Source: Candidatus Rokuibacteriota bacterium
GTDB lineage: Bacteria > Methylomirabilota > Methylomirabilia > Rokubacteriales > CSP1-6
Direction: 5' to 3'
DNA length: 49,231 nt
Assembly: GCA_016209635.1 (NCBI GenBank)
Contig: JACQWC010000227.1
Location: forward strand, 1-49,231
The position numbers and the translations under genes were made by a program. The notes beneath the pieces are model-generated. The model was not told the origin of the DNA. It saw only the letters and a list, made by a program, of their open reading frames with translations, and did no database searches. This document shows positions 32,482 through 40,893 of this stretch, in pieces; position 1 is the stretch's first letter, and each line of letters starts with the position of its first letter.

Positions 32482-33371
32482 TTCCGCCCCGCTCCGCGGC
32501 TCGCACGGCCCTTCCAGTGCCGGCACACCGGCCTGAACCCGCAGGGCGCGCACACGACGACATCGCGCCGGTCGCGGCAGTCGCCCGACATCCGCGTGTG
32601 GCAGAGCGCGAAGTCGTACTTCACGGGGTCCGCGGGGTCCACGGTCGCGAGCCGCCGTGTGATCTCCTCCGCCATCCGCCAGGTCCGCGAGCGGCGGCGC
32701 GTGAGCCCGATGGCGCGTGAGATGTTCTCGACGTGCGTGTCCACGGGGATCAGGAGGCGCGCCGGCGACACCGACGCCCAGAGGCCGAAGTCGGGTGGCT
32801 CCCGGCGGACCATCCAGCGCAGGAAGAGGTGCAGGCGCTTGCACGGCCCACCCCCTGATGGCAGCGGGAAGAGGTGGCGGTAGCCCCGCGAGCGCCGGCC
32901 GCGAGGGAAGACGGGGCGAAGGTCCGCCTCGAGAAAGGCGCGGGCGAAGCGCTCGAGCGCCGGCCCGATAGGCCCGCCAGGGTCGGCGTCGCCGGCCAGA
33001 AATAGCTTCTCGAGCGTCCCGTGGCGGGCGAGCAGGTCGCGCGCCGTGACGCAGAACGCGACGAGATCACGCGGCCGGTTGAACCGATACCTGAACGCGG
33101 CGAACGCCGCCGCGTCGCGCTTCGGGTCGAACTCGGCCACGAACCTGAAGGGCGACGGCCCCATCGCGCGCAGCGCCTTGTCCAGCTCACGCCCGAACAG
33201 GTCTACGCGCCCGTACGCGAGACACGCCGTCAGGAGGGCGACCAGCTCGCGGTCTCTCGGATCGGTGTAGCGGAGGGGGAACTGGACGGCGTCGCGCCCG
33301 ACACGCGCGGAGTAATCGAACTCACGGTAGAGCCGCTCGAGCGGCTCCCTGAGCGCAGGCGTGAGCGTCAT
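32478..33371 (-). CDS. TIGR02757 (DUF2400) family protein, HhH/Fe-S repair-like
   Basis: The 297-residue protein shows the TIGR02757 pattern: LERLYREFDYSARVGRDAVQ, a PRDRELVALLTACLAYGRVD helix pair, MGPSPFRFV and IPVDTHVENISRAIGLT, where the VDTHV resembles the catalytic Asp region of HhH-GPD glycosylases. The C-terminus carries cysteines in CHTRMSGDC and VVCAPCGFRPVC (C-x2-C-x5-C), an iron-sulfur-loop-like arrangement. The family is predicted to be DNA-repair related; no activity is established. ATG 33371; it opens the minus-strand run into rmuC. A longer frame upstream lacks family similarity. Confidence 0.9.
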   Translation of the reverse strand: MTLTPALREPLERLYREFDYSARVGRDAVQFPLRYTDPRDRELVALLTACLAYGRVDLFGRELDKALRAMGPSPFRFVAEFDPKRDAAAFAAFRYRFNRPRDLVAFCVTARDLLARHGTLEKLFLAGDADPGGPIGPALERFARAFLEADLRPVFPRGRRSRGYRHLFPLPSGGGPCKRLHLFLRWMVRREPPDFGLWASVSPARLLIPVDTHVENISRAIGLTRRRSRTWRMAEEITRRLATVDPADPVKYDFALCHTRMSGDCRDRRDVVVCAPCGFRPVCRHWKGRASRGAGRK

Positions 33372-33405
33372 CTGCCGCCTGGCGGCATGATACCATGCGC
33401 CCGTC

Positions 33406-34203
33406 ATGAACGTCGGCATCGTCGGCCTCGGCGTGATCGGCCGCGCGGTGTGCCGCGCCCTCGATGAGGGCAGCCCGGGCCTCAGGCTCTCCGGGGTGAC
33501 GGCGCGCGACCGGGAAAAGGCCGAGCGCTTCCTCGCTGCCCTCAGGGCGCCGGCCCCGTTCCTCTCCCTCGACGATCTCATCCACGCGTCCCACGTGGTC
33601 GTCGAGGCCTCGACGCAGGCCCACCTCGAGGAGATCGCGCCGAAGACCCTGAAGGCGGGCAAGGACCTGGTCGTGTTGTCCTGCGGCGGGCTCCTCGGCC
33701 GTCAGGACTGGGTGGACCTCGCCGCCGCCAACCGTTGCCGCATCCTCGTCCCCTCAGGTGCGATCGCAGGGCTCGACGGCGTCAAGGGCGCGCGCGTCGG
33801 CGCCATCACGTCGGTCACGATGGAGACTCGGAAGCCGCCCAGGGGACTCGCGGGAGCGCCGTGGATCGAGGCGCAGCAGATCAATCTCGACGCCATCACC
33901 GAGGAAACGCTGATCTTCGAGGGACCCGCGACCGAGGCGTGCCGCGCGTTCCCGGCGAACGTCAACGTCCTCGCGGCGCTCTCGCTCGCCGGCATCGGCC
34001 CCGAGAAGACCCGCATCCGGCTCTTCGCGACGCCGGAGCAGAAGATGAACAAGCACCGGATCAGCGTCGAGGGCGAGTTCGGCCGGCTGACGATCGAGAT
34101 CGAGAACGTCCCGTCGGAGAACCCGCGCACCGGCAAGCTTTCCTACATGTCGACGATCGCGCTGCTGAAGGGCCTGGTCGCGTCCCTCCGCGTCGGCACC
34201 TGA
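33406..34203 (+). CDS. nadX: L-aspartate dehydrogenase
   Basis: The 265-residue NAD(P)-dependent enzyme starts MNVGIVGLGVIGRAVCRALD (GxGxxG) and has the DUF108 signatures VVLSCGGLLG, VPSGAIAGLDGVKGAR, FPANVNVLAALSLAGIG and KHRISVEGEFGRLTIEIENV, including the catalytic histidine region. It converts aspartate to iminoaspartate, which NadA then uses for NAD synthesis, replacing NadB. nadA and nadC are not adjacent. It is a single gene divergent from TIGR02757. Confidence 0.94.
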   Translation: MNVGIVGLGVIGRAVCRALDEGSPGLRLSGVTARDREKAERFLAALRAPAPFLSLDDLIHASHVVVEASTQAHLEEIAPKTLKAGKDLVVLSCGGLLGRQDWVDLAAANRCRILVPSGAIAGLDGVKGARVGAITSVTMETRKPPRGLAGAPWIEAQQINLDAITEETLIFEGPATEACRAFPANVNVLAALSLAGIGPEKTRIRLFATPEQKMNKHRISVEGEFGRLTIEIENVPSENPRTGKLSYMSTIALLKGLVASLRVGT

Positions 34204-34269
34204 AGGCGCGATCCGCGCGCCCCCTCTTCCCCGCTGCCATGTGGCGTGCGACGCTGCGGGATTCGCGTG

Positions 34270-35208
34270 TCAGTGCGGCTGGGTGGCCTCGAGGTACCGC
34301 TCGGCTTCGAGCGCCGCCATGCACCCGGTGGAGGCCGCGGTCACCGCCTGGCGATAGACGTGGTCCTGGACGTCGCCCGCGGCGAAGACGCCGGGCACCG
34401 AGGTCCGGGTCGTCCCGGGCGCGACCTTGACGTAGCCGTTCGGCAGGAGGTCGACTTGGCCCCGGACGATCGCCGTGTTCGGCTGGTGACCGATGGCGAT
34501 GAACAGGCCGTCGACCGGACGCTCGGCGATCTCGCCGGTCTGGAGGTTCTTCAGGAGGACGGTCGTCACCTTGCCCTGGGCGACGTCGCGGATGTCCTCG
34601 ACGGCGCTGTTCCACACGAACTCGATTTTCGGATGCTTGAACGCCCGCTCCTGCATGATCTTGGAGGCCCGGAGCCTGTCGCGGCGGTGCACGACCTCCA
34701 CCTTCCGGCCGAGGCGCGCGAGATAGAGCGCCTCCTCCATCGCCGAGTCGCCGCCGCCGACGACCATGATGTTCTGGTCCCGGAAGAAGAACCCGTCGCA
34801 GGTCGCGCACGTGGACACCCCGCGCCCCATGAGCGTCCGCTCGGCGTCGAGCCCGAGGAGCTTCGAGGAGGCGCCGGTCGCGAGGACGACCGTGTGCCCC
34901 TCCCACTCGTCCTCCCCCGCCCGGACGACGAAGGGACGTCGGGAGAAGTCCACGGCGGTCGCGTCCTCGGCCACCATCTCCGTGCCGAAGCGCTCGGCCT
35001 GCTTCCGCATGATCTCCATCAGCTCCGGACCCATGAGGCCATCGACGAACCCCGGGTAGTTCTCGACGAGCGTCGTGAGCATGAGCTGCCCGCCCTTCTG
35101 CACGCCCGTCAGCATCAGCGGCGAGAGGTTCGCCCGCGCCGCGTAGATCGCCGCGGTGTAGCCGGCGGGTCCCGAGCCGATGATGATCACCTTGCGCGTG
35201 ACGGCCAT
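34270..35208 (-). CDS. trxB: Thioredoxin-disulfide reductase
   Basis: The 312-residue flavoprotein shows VIIIGSGPAGYTAAIYAARA (FAD), the active-site CATC in VSTCATCDGFFF (C134, C137), the NADPH motif VVGGGDSAMEEALYLA and the C-terminal FAD contact VFAAGDVQDHVYRQ. It reduces thioredoxin with NADPH and would supply electrons to thiol or selenol peroxidases. ATG 35208 has a GGAGGAGGAAG ribosome-binding site. It is the last gene of the minus-strand kor-glc-lut run, 50 bases after the HAD gene, and may also have its own promoter. Confidence 0.95.
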   Translation of the reverse strand: MAVTRKVIIIGSGPAGYTAAIYAARANLSPLMLTGVQKGGQLMLTTLVENYPGFVDGLMGPELMEIMRKQAERFGTEMVAEDATAVDFSRRPFVVRAGEDEWEGHTVVLATGASSKLLGLDAERTLMGRGVSTCATCDGFFFRDQNIMVVGGGDSAMEEALYLARLGRKVEVVHRRDRLRASKIMQERAFKHPKIEFVWNSAVEDIRDVAQGKVTTVLLKNLQTGEIAERPVDGLFIAIGHQPNTAIVRGQVDLLPNGYVKVAPGTTRTSVPGVFAAGDVQDHVYRQAVTAASTGCMAALEAERYLEATQPH

Positions 35209-35258
35209 ACTTCCTCCTCCATCGTATGGGATGCTCCAGCGCGGTCCGGAGATGCCGC

Positions 35259-36005
35259 TCACGGCGTCAGCAGGGGACCGAGGTCGGCGAGATCGTGGAT
35301 CTCGAAGGTCGGCGAGGGCGCGAGCGGAGGCGCCGGCTCGCCGCTCGGGTTCACCCAGGCCGCGTCCATGCCGATCCGCAGGGCGCCGAGCACGTCGATG
35401 TCAATCCGGTCGCCGACGAACAGGGTCTCCTCGGCCCGGACGTCCAGGCGTCCGAGCGCAGCCTCGAAGATCTCGGGCCTCGGCTTCCTCCATCCGATCT
35501 CGTCGGAGACGACGATGGCCCCGAAGAGGTCTCGGACCCCGGCCTCCTCGAGGATCCCGACCGCGGTCGGCGTGTAGTCGAAGTTCGACACGACGCCGAG
35601 CCGGAAGCGCCCGGCGAGCGCCCGGAGGAGCGGGCCGTAGTGCGGCGGGAACTCGGCGGCCTTGCTCAGCTGCCGCCGGTGCGCCTCGATGAGCGCGTGC
35701 ATGAGGTCCGGCGGGTACGCCGACGGGTCCAGCTCGAGGCAGCGGAACAGGTGGCCGAAGCGCTCGCGCGCCGGCACCTCCCGGTGGTCGAGGGCGCGGA
35801 CCCGCTCGGCCTCGCTCCAGCTCTCGATGAGCGCGCGGTACAGGACCTCCACCGTGATCCCGGGCGCGTACGGTCGCAGGATCTCGTGCAGGTACCCGGC
35901 CGTCGAGCGGACCTCGCGCCCGTCGACCTCGATACGCGGCAGGCGGCTCCGGTCGAAGCGGACCAGCGTGTCGAAGAGGTCGAAGAGGACGGCGGCGTAG
36001 GCCAT
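35259..36005 (-). CDS. HAD-superfamily hydrolase
   Basis: The 248-residue protein has HAD motif I VLFDLFDTLV, motif II GVVSNFDYTP, motif III lysine in IGWRKPRPEIFEAAL and motif IV LFVGDRIDIDVLGALRIGM, with a helical cap between. It is a phosphatase or dehalogenase-like hydrolase. In glycolate-oxidising operons a HAD is often a phosphoglycolate phosphatase, which would feed GlcDEF; that assignment is plausible from position only. It lies four bases downstream of the DUF2203 gene. Confidence 0.92.
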   Translation of the reverse strand: MAYAAVLFDLFDTLVRFDRSRLPRIEVDGREVRSTAGYLHEILRPYAPGITVEVLYRALIESWSEAERVRALDHREVPARERFGHLFRCLELDPSAYPPDLMHALIEAHRRQLSKAAEFPPHYGPLLRALAGRFRLGVVSNFDYTPTAVGILEEAGVRDLFGAIVVSDEIGWRKPRPEIFEAALGRLDVRAEETLFVGDRIDIDVLGALRIGMDAAWVNPSGEPAPPLAPSPTFEIHDLADLGPLLTP

Positions 36006-36009
36006 CGGG

Positions 36010-36411
36010 CTAGAGGGGCTTGCGGCTGGCGTAGCCCTCGTCGAGCCCGTGCCAGTAGCGGATGGATGACTCGCCGTACTTCCAGCAGAGATTCACTTCC
36101 TCTCCCTGGCGCAGGTGCGGGAAGTCGACGAGCCCGAGCCCGAGGTCTTTCGGGGCGCCGCCGAGCTCGACGATCTTCTCGAGCCCACGCTGCACCCGCT
36201 GCGTCAACTGCGTGAGCAGCTCGGTGTCGGCGCGCCAAGCCGCCTGGTCGATGACGCCGCCGCCGGCCATCGTGATCCGCTGGTGCTCGGCGCGGAGGCG
36301 CTCGCGGACCTCGCCCGCCTCGGCGTGCGCCGCCATCACGCCCCCCATGAGCTTCGTGAGGGTCCCAATCAGGGCCTCGACCTCGGCGGGCGTGAAGTGA
36401 CGCTCAGCCAC
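36010..36411 (-). CDS. DUF2203 domain-containing protein
   Basis: The 133-residue protein starts at GTG 36411 with RHFTPAEVEALIGTLTKLMG, a long helical part, and the typical C-terminal signature GLGLVDFPHLRQGEEVNLCW followed by IRYWHGLDEGYASRKPL. The family is common in actinobacteria and related lineages and has no known function. It overlaps lutC by eight bases, so it is part of the operon. Confidence 0.88.
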   Translation of the reverse strand: MAERHFTPAEVEALIGTLTKLMGGVMAAHAEAGEVRERLRAEHQRITMAGGGVIDQAAWRADTELLTQLTQRVQRGLEKIVELGGAPKDLGLGLVDFPHLRQGEEVNLCWKYGESSIRYWHGLDEGYASRKPL

Positions 36412-37147
36412 GTATCTCCGACTCGACGAAGACGGCGTGCACCTCTCTCGGACCGTGCACACCCCGCGTCAGGGTCAGCTCGATGTCGGCCGTGCGGCTC
36501 GGCCCGGTGATGAAGCTGATCATGGCGCCGTCCCCCGCGGGCGGCGCGCCCTCGTGCCACGCCTCGAGGAGGATCCCGAGCTGGTGCAGTGAGTCGACGA
36601 GCGCCCCGCGGTCGAACACGGCGACGTGGTACGGCGGCAGGAGCGAGGTCGACCGGGGCCGACCCGCGCCGGAGCGGAGGACGAGCGTGCCGGTCTCGGC
36701 GACCGCGAGGTCCACCCCGGTCAGCCCGAGATCGGCGGCGGCGCAGACCTCCCTGAGCCGCAGGCGCTCGGCCGGGGAGTCGGCCGGCCCGGGCGGCATC
36801 GCGTGAGCCTCGAGACCCTCCGCCGCGAGGGCCGGTCCCCAGTCCCGCCCGATCGCGTCCGGGTGCCACGCGATCAGCCGCCGGGCGTCCCGCGCGCGGG
36901 CGATCCCGGCAACGAGCGCAGGGATCTCGTCAGCGGACCGGGCGCGGTGGAACGTCCCGCCCACGCGCTCGAACTCGCCGCGGAACCGCGCGAGCGTCTC
37001 CGGCCAGCGTGGGGCCAGCTCCCGACGCACCGTCTCCGCCACGACCGCTGGATGGGCCGGGCGCTCGGCGATGGTCGCCGGGAAGAGCCCCCCGGTCTTC
37101 CGCATCTCGGCGCGGATGCGTCCCAGGAACTCGGCGCGCGTCGTCAT
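36404..37147 (-). CDS. lutC: LutC-like LUD-domain protein (L-lactate utilisation)
   Basis: The 247-residue protein is a LUD-domain (YkgG/LutC) subunit: RLIAWHPDAIGRDWGPAL, the conserved GLTGVDLAVAETGTLVLRSG and MISFITGPSRTADIELTLTR-GVHGP. With LutA and LutB it forms the iron-sulfur L-lactate dehydrogenase complex that oxidises lactate to pyruvate. Stop/start overlaps tie it to lutB upstream and the DUF2203 gene downstream. Confidence 0.93.
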   Translation of the reverse strand: MTTRAEFLGRIRAEMRKTGGLFPATIAERPAHPAVVAETVRRELAPRWPETLARFRGEFERVGGTFHRARSADEIPALVAGIARARDARRLIAWHPDAIGRDWGPALAAEGLEAHAMPPGPADSPAERLRLREVCAAADLGLTGVDLAVAETGTLVLRSGAGRPRSTSLLPPYHVAVFDRGALVDSLHQLGILLEAWHEGAPPAGDGAMISFITGPSRTADIELTLTRGVHGPREVHAVFVESEIRG

Positions 37148-38559
37148 GCCCGGCGCCCGAGGTCGGTCCAGCGCTCGGCGAAGGTCCGCCCCGCCACCGC
37201 CGGAAGGTCCCGGCCGCGTGTCCAGTCGCCGAGGAAGAGCGGGAGGCGCCGGATCGTCCCGCCGCGCGCGAACGGCAGCTGGAGGAGGCGCCCGAGAGGC
37301 GCGGCCAGCCGGTAGAGGCGTGGCCTCCGGAGGAGGCGGCCGAGGACCTTGAACGCGAGGCGCTCGGGCCAGGGCGCGAGCCGCGCCTCGTCGAGCCCAC
37401 GGCGCAGCTCGATCAGCATCCTCGGGATGTCGATCCGGACGGGGCAGGCCTCCGCGCAGGCGCCGCAGAGGGAGGAGGCGTGCGCCAGCTCCTTGACGGA
37501 GCCGGGTCCCTCGAGCATCGCCGTCAGGAGGATCCCGATCGGCCCCGGATACGTGTAGCCGTACGCGTGGCCGCCGATCTGGCGATACACCGGACACACA
37601 TTGAGGCAGGCGCCGCAGCGGAGGCAGTAGAGCGACTCGCGCAGCGGCCCGGCGAGCTGGGCGATGCGCCCGTTGTCGAGGAGGACCAGGTGGAGCTCCT
37701 CCGGCCCTTCCAGCTCCCCGGCTCGGCGCGGCCCCTGGACGAGCGTCGTGTAGGAGGAGAGCTTCTGGCCGGTCGCGCTCTTGGCGAGGATCGCCAGGAA
37801 GACCATGAGGTCGCTCAGCGAGGGCACGATCTTCTCGACCCCCATCACCGCCACGTGCACCCGCGGGAGCGACGTGACCATCCGGCCGTTCCCCTCGTTT
37901 GTGACGAGGACGAGCGTGCCGGTGTCCGCCACGGCGAAGTTGGCCCCGGTGATGCCGAGGTCCGCCTGGAGGAACTTCTCGCGCAGCTCGCCGCGGGCGA
38001 TCCGGGTGAGGACCTCGGGATCGGCCGCGACCTTGCGCCCTACCTCCCTGGCGAAAAGGTCGGCGACCTGGCCCTTGGTCTTGTGGATCGCCGGCGCGAT
38101 GATGTGGGAGGGCCGCTCGTGCGCGAGCTGGATGATGTACTCGCCGAGGTCCGTTTCCACGGGCGTCACGCCCGCGCGCTCCAGCGCCTCGTTCAGGTGG
38201 ATCTCCTCGGTCGCCATCGACTTCGACTTCACCGCGAGCCGCGCCCCCGTGCGCCGGGCGACGTCGAGGATGATCGCCCGCGCCTCCTCCGCGGTCGTCG
38301 CGTAGTGGACGTGACCCCCCTGCCGCTCGACCGCGTCGACGAGCTGCTCGAGATACCGGTCGAGGTGCTGGAGGGTCGCCTCCTTGATCTCCCGCGCGCG
38401 ATCGCGAAGCCCCTCCCCTTCCGGGAAGTCATCGAAGGCCTCGCGGCGGAGGCCGATGAACTTGGTCGTCGCGATCGTCAGCGCCTCGCGGAGGAAGTCG
38501 TCCTTGAGGGCCTGCTCGGCCCGCTCCCGGAACGGGACGGCCAGCTCGGGCCGGCTCAT
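37144..38559 (-). CDS. lutB: LutB-like iron-sulfur LUD protein
   Basis: The 471-residue protein has an N-terminal LUD domain (VKSKSMATEEIHLNEALE, LGITGANFAVADTGTLVLVT, TTLVQGPRRAGE) and two [4Fe-4S] motifs, CLRCGACLNVCPVY and CGACAEACPVRIDIP, followed by a C-terminal DUF3390-like tail. This is the standard LutB layout, the electron-transfer core of the lactate oxidation complex. Gene order is lutA-lutB-lutC, each joined by ATGA. Confidence 0.95.
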   Translation of the reverse strand: MSRPELAVPFRERAEQALKDDFLREALTIATTKFIGLRREAFDDFPEGEGLRDRAREIKEATLQHLDRYLEQLVDAVERQGGHVHYATTAEEARAIILDVARRTGARLAVKSKSMATEEIHLNEALERAGVTPVETDLGEYIIQLAHERPSHIIAPAIHKTKGQVADLFAREVGRKVAADPEVLTRIARGELREKFLQADLGITGANFAVADTGTLVLVTNEGNGRMVTSLPRVHVAVMGVEKIVPSLSDLMVFLAILAKSATGQKLSSYTTLVQGPRRAGELEGPEELHLVLLDNGRIAQLAGPLRESLYCLRCGACLNVCPVYRQIGGHAYGYTYPGPIGILLTAMLEGPGSVKELAHASSLCGACAEACPVRIDIPRMLIELRRGLDEARLAPWPERLAFKVLGRLLRRPRLYRLAAPLGRLLQLPFARGGTIRRLPLFLGDWTRGRDLPAVAGRTFAERWTDLGRRA

Positions 38560-39293
38560 CGCGCCTCCCGCGACAGGAGCTCGGCCAGGTGCACGGCGCG
38601 AACTTTCGAACCGCGCCGGCCGAGCCCGCCCTGCATCTGCATGAGGCACCCGGCATCGCACGCGACCACGCAGGTGGCGCCGGTCGAGTCGATGCTGGCG
38701 AGCTTCTTCTCGAGAATCGACGTGGACACCTCCGGCAGCCGCACCGAGAACGAGCCGCCGAACCCGCAGCACTCGTCGCTGCCGGGCAGCTCGACGAACT
38801 CGGCGCCCCTGAGCTTCCGGAGGATCGTTCGCGGACTCGCCGACTCGTGGAGACCGCGCAGGAGATGGCAGGAATCGTGGTAGGTCACCCGGCCGCCCAG
38901 CTCGGTCTCGAAGTCCGTCTTGCCGAGCACCGTGACCAGGAACTGCGAGAGCTCGAAGGTGCGGCGACTGAGCGCTTCCGCCGCCCGCCGCTCCGCACCG
39001 TCCCGCACGAGCCCCGGGTACTCGTGCTTGACCATCCACGCGCAGGAGCCGGAGGGCACGACCACGTGCTCGGAGTCCCGGAAGAGGGGGAGCGTCCGCC
39101 GGGCGACGGCCGCCGCCTCCCTCCGGTAGCCGGAGTTGAAGAGCGGCAGCCCGCAGCAGGTCTGGCCGCGCGGGAAGTCGACGACGACGCCGAGCGCCTG
39201 GAGGAGGCGGACGATCCGCTCGCCCACCTCGGGGTAGAACAGGTCGCCGAGGCAGGTGATCATCAGGGAGGCGCCCACCGGGCCCCGTGTCAT
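38556..39293 (-). CDS. lutA: LutA-like CCG-domain protein
   Basis: The 245-residue protein has the two cysteine-rich CCG domains: ITCLGDLFYPEVGERIVRLL with GQTCCGLPLFNSGY, then VTYHDSCHLLRGLHE with GSDECCGFGGSFSVRLPEVS and VVACDAGCLMQMQGGLGRRG. Such domains bind heterodisulfide-reductase-type iron-sulfur centres and often form the substrate- or quinone-facing site in LutABC. ATG 39293 overlaps the cupin stop. Confidence 0.94.
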   Translation of the reverse strand: MTRGPVGASLMITCLGDLFYPEVGERIVRLLQALGVVVDFPRGQTCCGLPLFNSGYRREAAAVARRTLPLFRDSEHVVVPSGSCAWMVKHEYPGLVRDGAERRAAEALSRRTFELSQFLVTVLGKTDFETELGGRVTYHDSCHLLRGLHESASPRTILRKLRGAEFVELPGSDECCGFGGSFSVRLPEVSTSILEKKLASIDSTGATCVVACDAGCLMQMQGGLGRRGSKVRAVHLAELLSREAR

Positions 39294-39616
39294 CGCGCGT
39301 GCCGGGGCGGCGGCGTGACGACCACCAGCGCGACGACCGGCGTCTCGCCGTCGTTCTCGAGCCCGTGGGGCGTGCCGGCGGGCGCCAGCACCGCCTCGCC
39401 CGCCCCGAGCGCGTGCTCGGCGTCGCCGAGCCGAACGCGCGCGCGCCCCTCGAGCACCACGTAGATCTTGTCCTGGTCGTCGTGGGCGTGGAGCTTCTGC
39501 GCCTGGCCCGGCTTGAGGCAGTAGAGGTCGAGCTGGACGCGAGCCGTCCCGGCGAGCCCGATCTTCGCCATCCGGTCGGGTTCGAACTTGACGTGGTCGC
39601 GCGGGGTGATCTTCAT
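39290..39616 (-). CDS. Cupin-domain protein
   Basis: The 108-residue single-domain cupin shows the metal-binding motif KLHAHDDQDKIYVVLEGRAR and the second motif APAGTPHGLENDGETPVVAL. Small cupins of this kind act as metal-dependent isomerases, dioxygenases or ligand sensors. It overlaps both glcF and lutA by four bases, so it is fully embedded between the glycolate and lactate modules; a role in handling an unstable 2-oxo or 2-hydroxy acid is only a guess. Confidence 0.9.
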   Translation of the reverse strand: MKITPRDHVKFEPDRMAKIGLAGTARVQLDLYCLKPGQAQKLHAHDDQDKIYVVLEGRARVRLGDAEHALGAGEAVLAPAGTPHGLENDGETPVVALVVVTPPPRHAR

Positions 39617-40893
39617 GGCTCCGTCCTCGCGGCAACGGATCGCGCCAGCAGCTCGACCGGGTGGACCACCTCGACCGCGAGGCCGCGGGCACGGCATCCC
39701 TTGGCGATCTGCAGCAGGCACCCCGGGTTCCCCGTCGCGACGACGGAGGCGCCGGTTCCCGCGATGCGCGCGATCTTCCCGTCGAGCAGTCGGTCCGCCA
39801 TCTCGGGCTCGAGGAGATTGTAGACGCCGGCGCTCCCGCAGCAGAGCTCGCTCTCCGGCAGGTCGACGAGGACGAGCCCAGGGATCCGCCGGAGGAGCGC
39901 GCGCGGCTCCGCGCGCAATCGCTGGCCGTGGGCGAGGTGACAGGCGTCGTGGTAGGTGACCCGCAGCGGCAGCGGCCCGAGCGGAAGCTCGGCCTCGGCC
40001 AGGATCTCGCTCACGTCCCGCGTCCGATCGGCGAGCCACGCGACGTCGGCCGAGTCCACCCAGTGGCGGTACTCCTTCATCGCCGACCCGCAGCCCGCCG
40101 AGTTGACGACGATCCAGTCGAGATCCTCGGGAAACGCGCGGGCGAGCCCTCGCGCCCGCGCGCGAAGCTCGTCGAGTCGGCCCGCATGGAGCTCGAGCGC
40201 CCCGCAGCAGCCCTGGGCTCGCGGCACGATCACCTCCCAGCCGGCCAGCGCCAGGAGCTCCGCGGTCTTCCGGTTGATATCCGGATAGAGGTGGCGCTGC
40301 ACGCACCCCGCGAGGAGCCCCACGCGGCCGCGCGCCCTCCCCCGCGCCGGAATCCCTGCCGGGAGCGGCTCGGGCCGCGGCAGGTCGCCCAGCAGTCCGT
40401 CCATCGCCGCGAGCCCCGGCACGGCCCCGAGGAGCCCGCTCGCCCTCACGGCCCGCTGGAGCCCGCTCCACTGGTAGACGCGCGCCGCGCCGAGCAGCGC
40501 CCCGAGCCGCTCCGGATGCGGCAGCACCGAGAAGAGGAGCCGCTCGACGAGCCGCCGGGACGCCGGCCGGCCGTGCCGTGCGATCTGGGCGCGCGTCGCC
40601 TCGAGAAGGGAGCCGAAGGGAACGCCCGAGGGGCACGCGCTCTCGCACGCGCGACAGCCGAGGCAGAGATCCAGGTGACGGGTGAAGACCGGGGAGAAGC
40701 CGATCCGGCCCTCCGCCGCCGCCCGCATCAGGTAGATGCGACCCCGCGGCGAGTCCATCTCCTCCCCCAGGACCCGGTAGGTCGGGCACGCGGGCAGGCA
40801 GATCCCGCAATGGACGCAGGCGCGGAGGCCGTCGAGGCTCGGCGCGTCCGGCCCGCTGAAAATCCCCGGCGAGTCCGTCGCGACGCCACCCAT
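39613..40893 (-). CDS. glcF: Glycolate oxidase iron-sulfur subunit
   Basis: The 426-residue protein has two N-terminal [4Fe-4S] motifs, CVHCGICLPACPTY (C26, 29, 32, 36) and CLGCRACESACPSG (C77, 80, 83, 87), and two C-terminal CCG domains (GLLAGCVQRHLYPDINRKTA with GCCGALELHAG, then DACHLAHGQ with ELCCGSAGVYNLLEP). This is the GlcF layout, passing electrons from GlcD/GlcE to the membrane quinone pool. It shares one base with glcE (TGATG). Confidence 0.95.
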   Translation of the reverse strand: MGGVATDSPGIFSGPDAPSLDGLRACVHCGICLPACPTYRVLGEEMDSPRGRIYLMRAAAEGRIGFSPVFTRHLDLCLGCRACESACPSGVPFGSLLEATRAQIARHGRPASRRLVERLLFSVLPHPERLGALLGAARVYQWSGLQRAVRASGLLGAVPGLAAMDGLLGDLPRPEPLPAGIPARGRARGRVGLLAGCVQRHLYPDINRKTAELLALAGWEVIVPRAQGCCGALELHAGRLDELRARARGLARAFPEDLDWIVVNSAGCGSAMKEYRHWVDSADVAWLADRTRDVSEILAEAELPLGPLPLRVTYHDACHLAHGQRLRAEPRALLRRIPGLVLVDLPESELCCGSAGVYNLLEPEMADRLLDGKIARIAGTGASVVATGNPGCLLQIAKGCRARGLAVEVVHPVELLARSVAARTEP

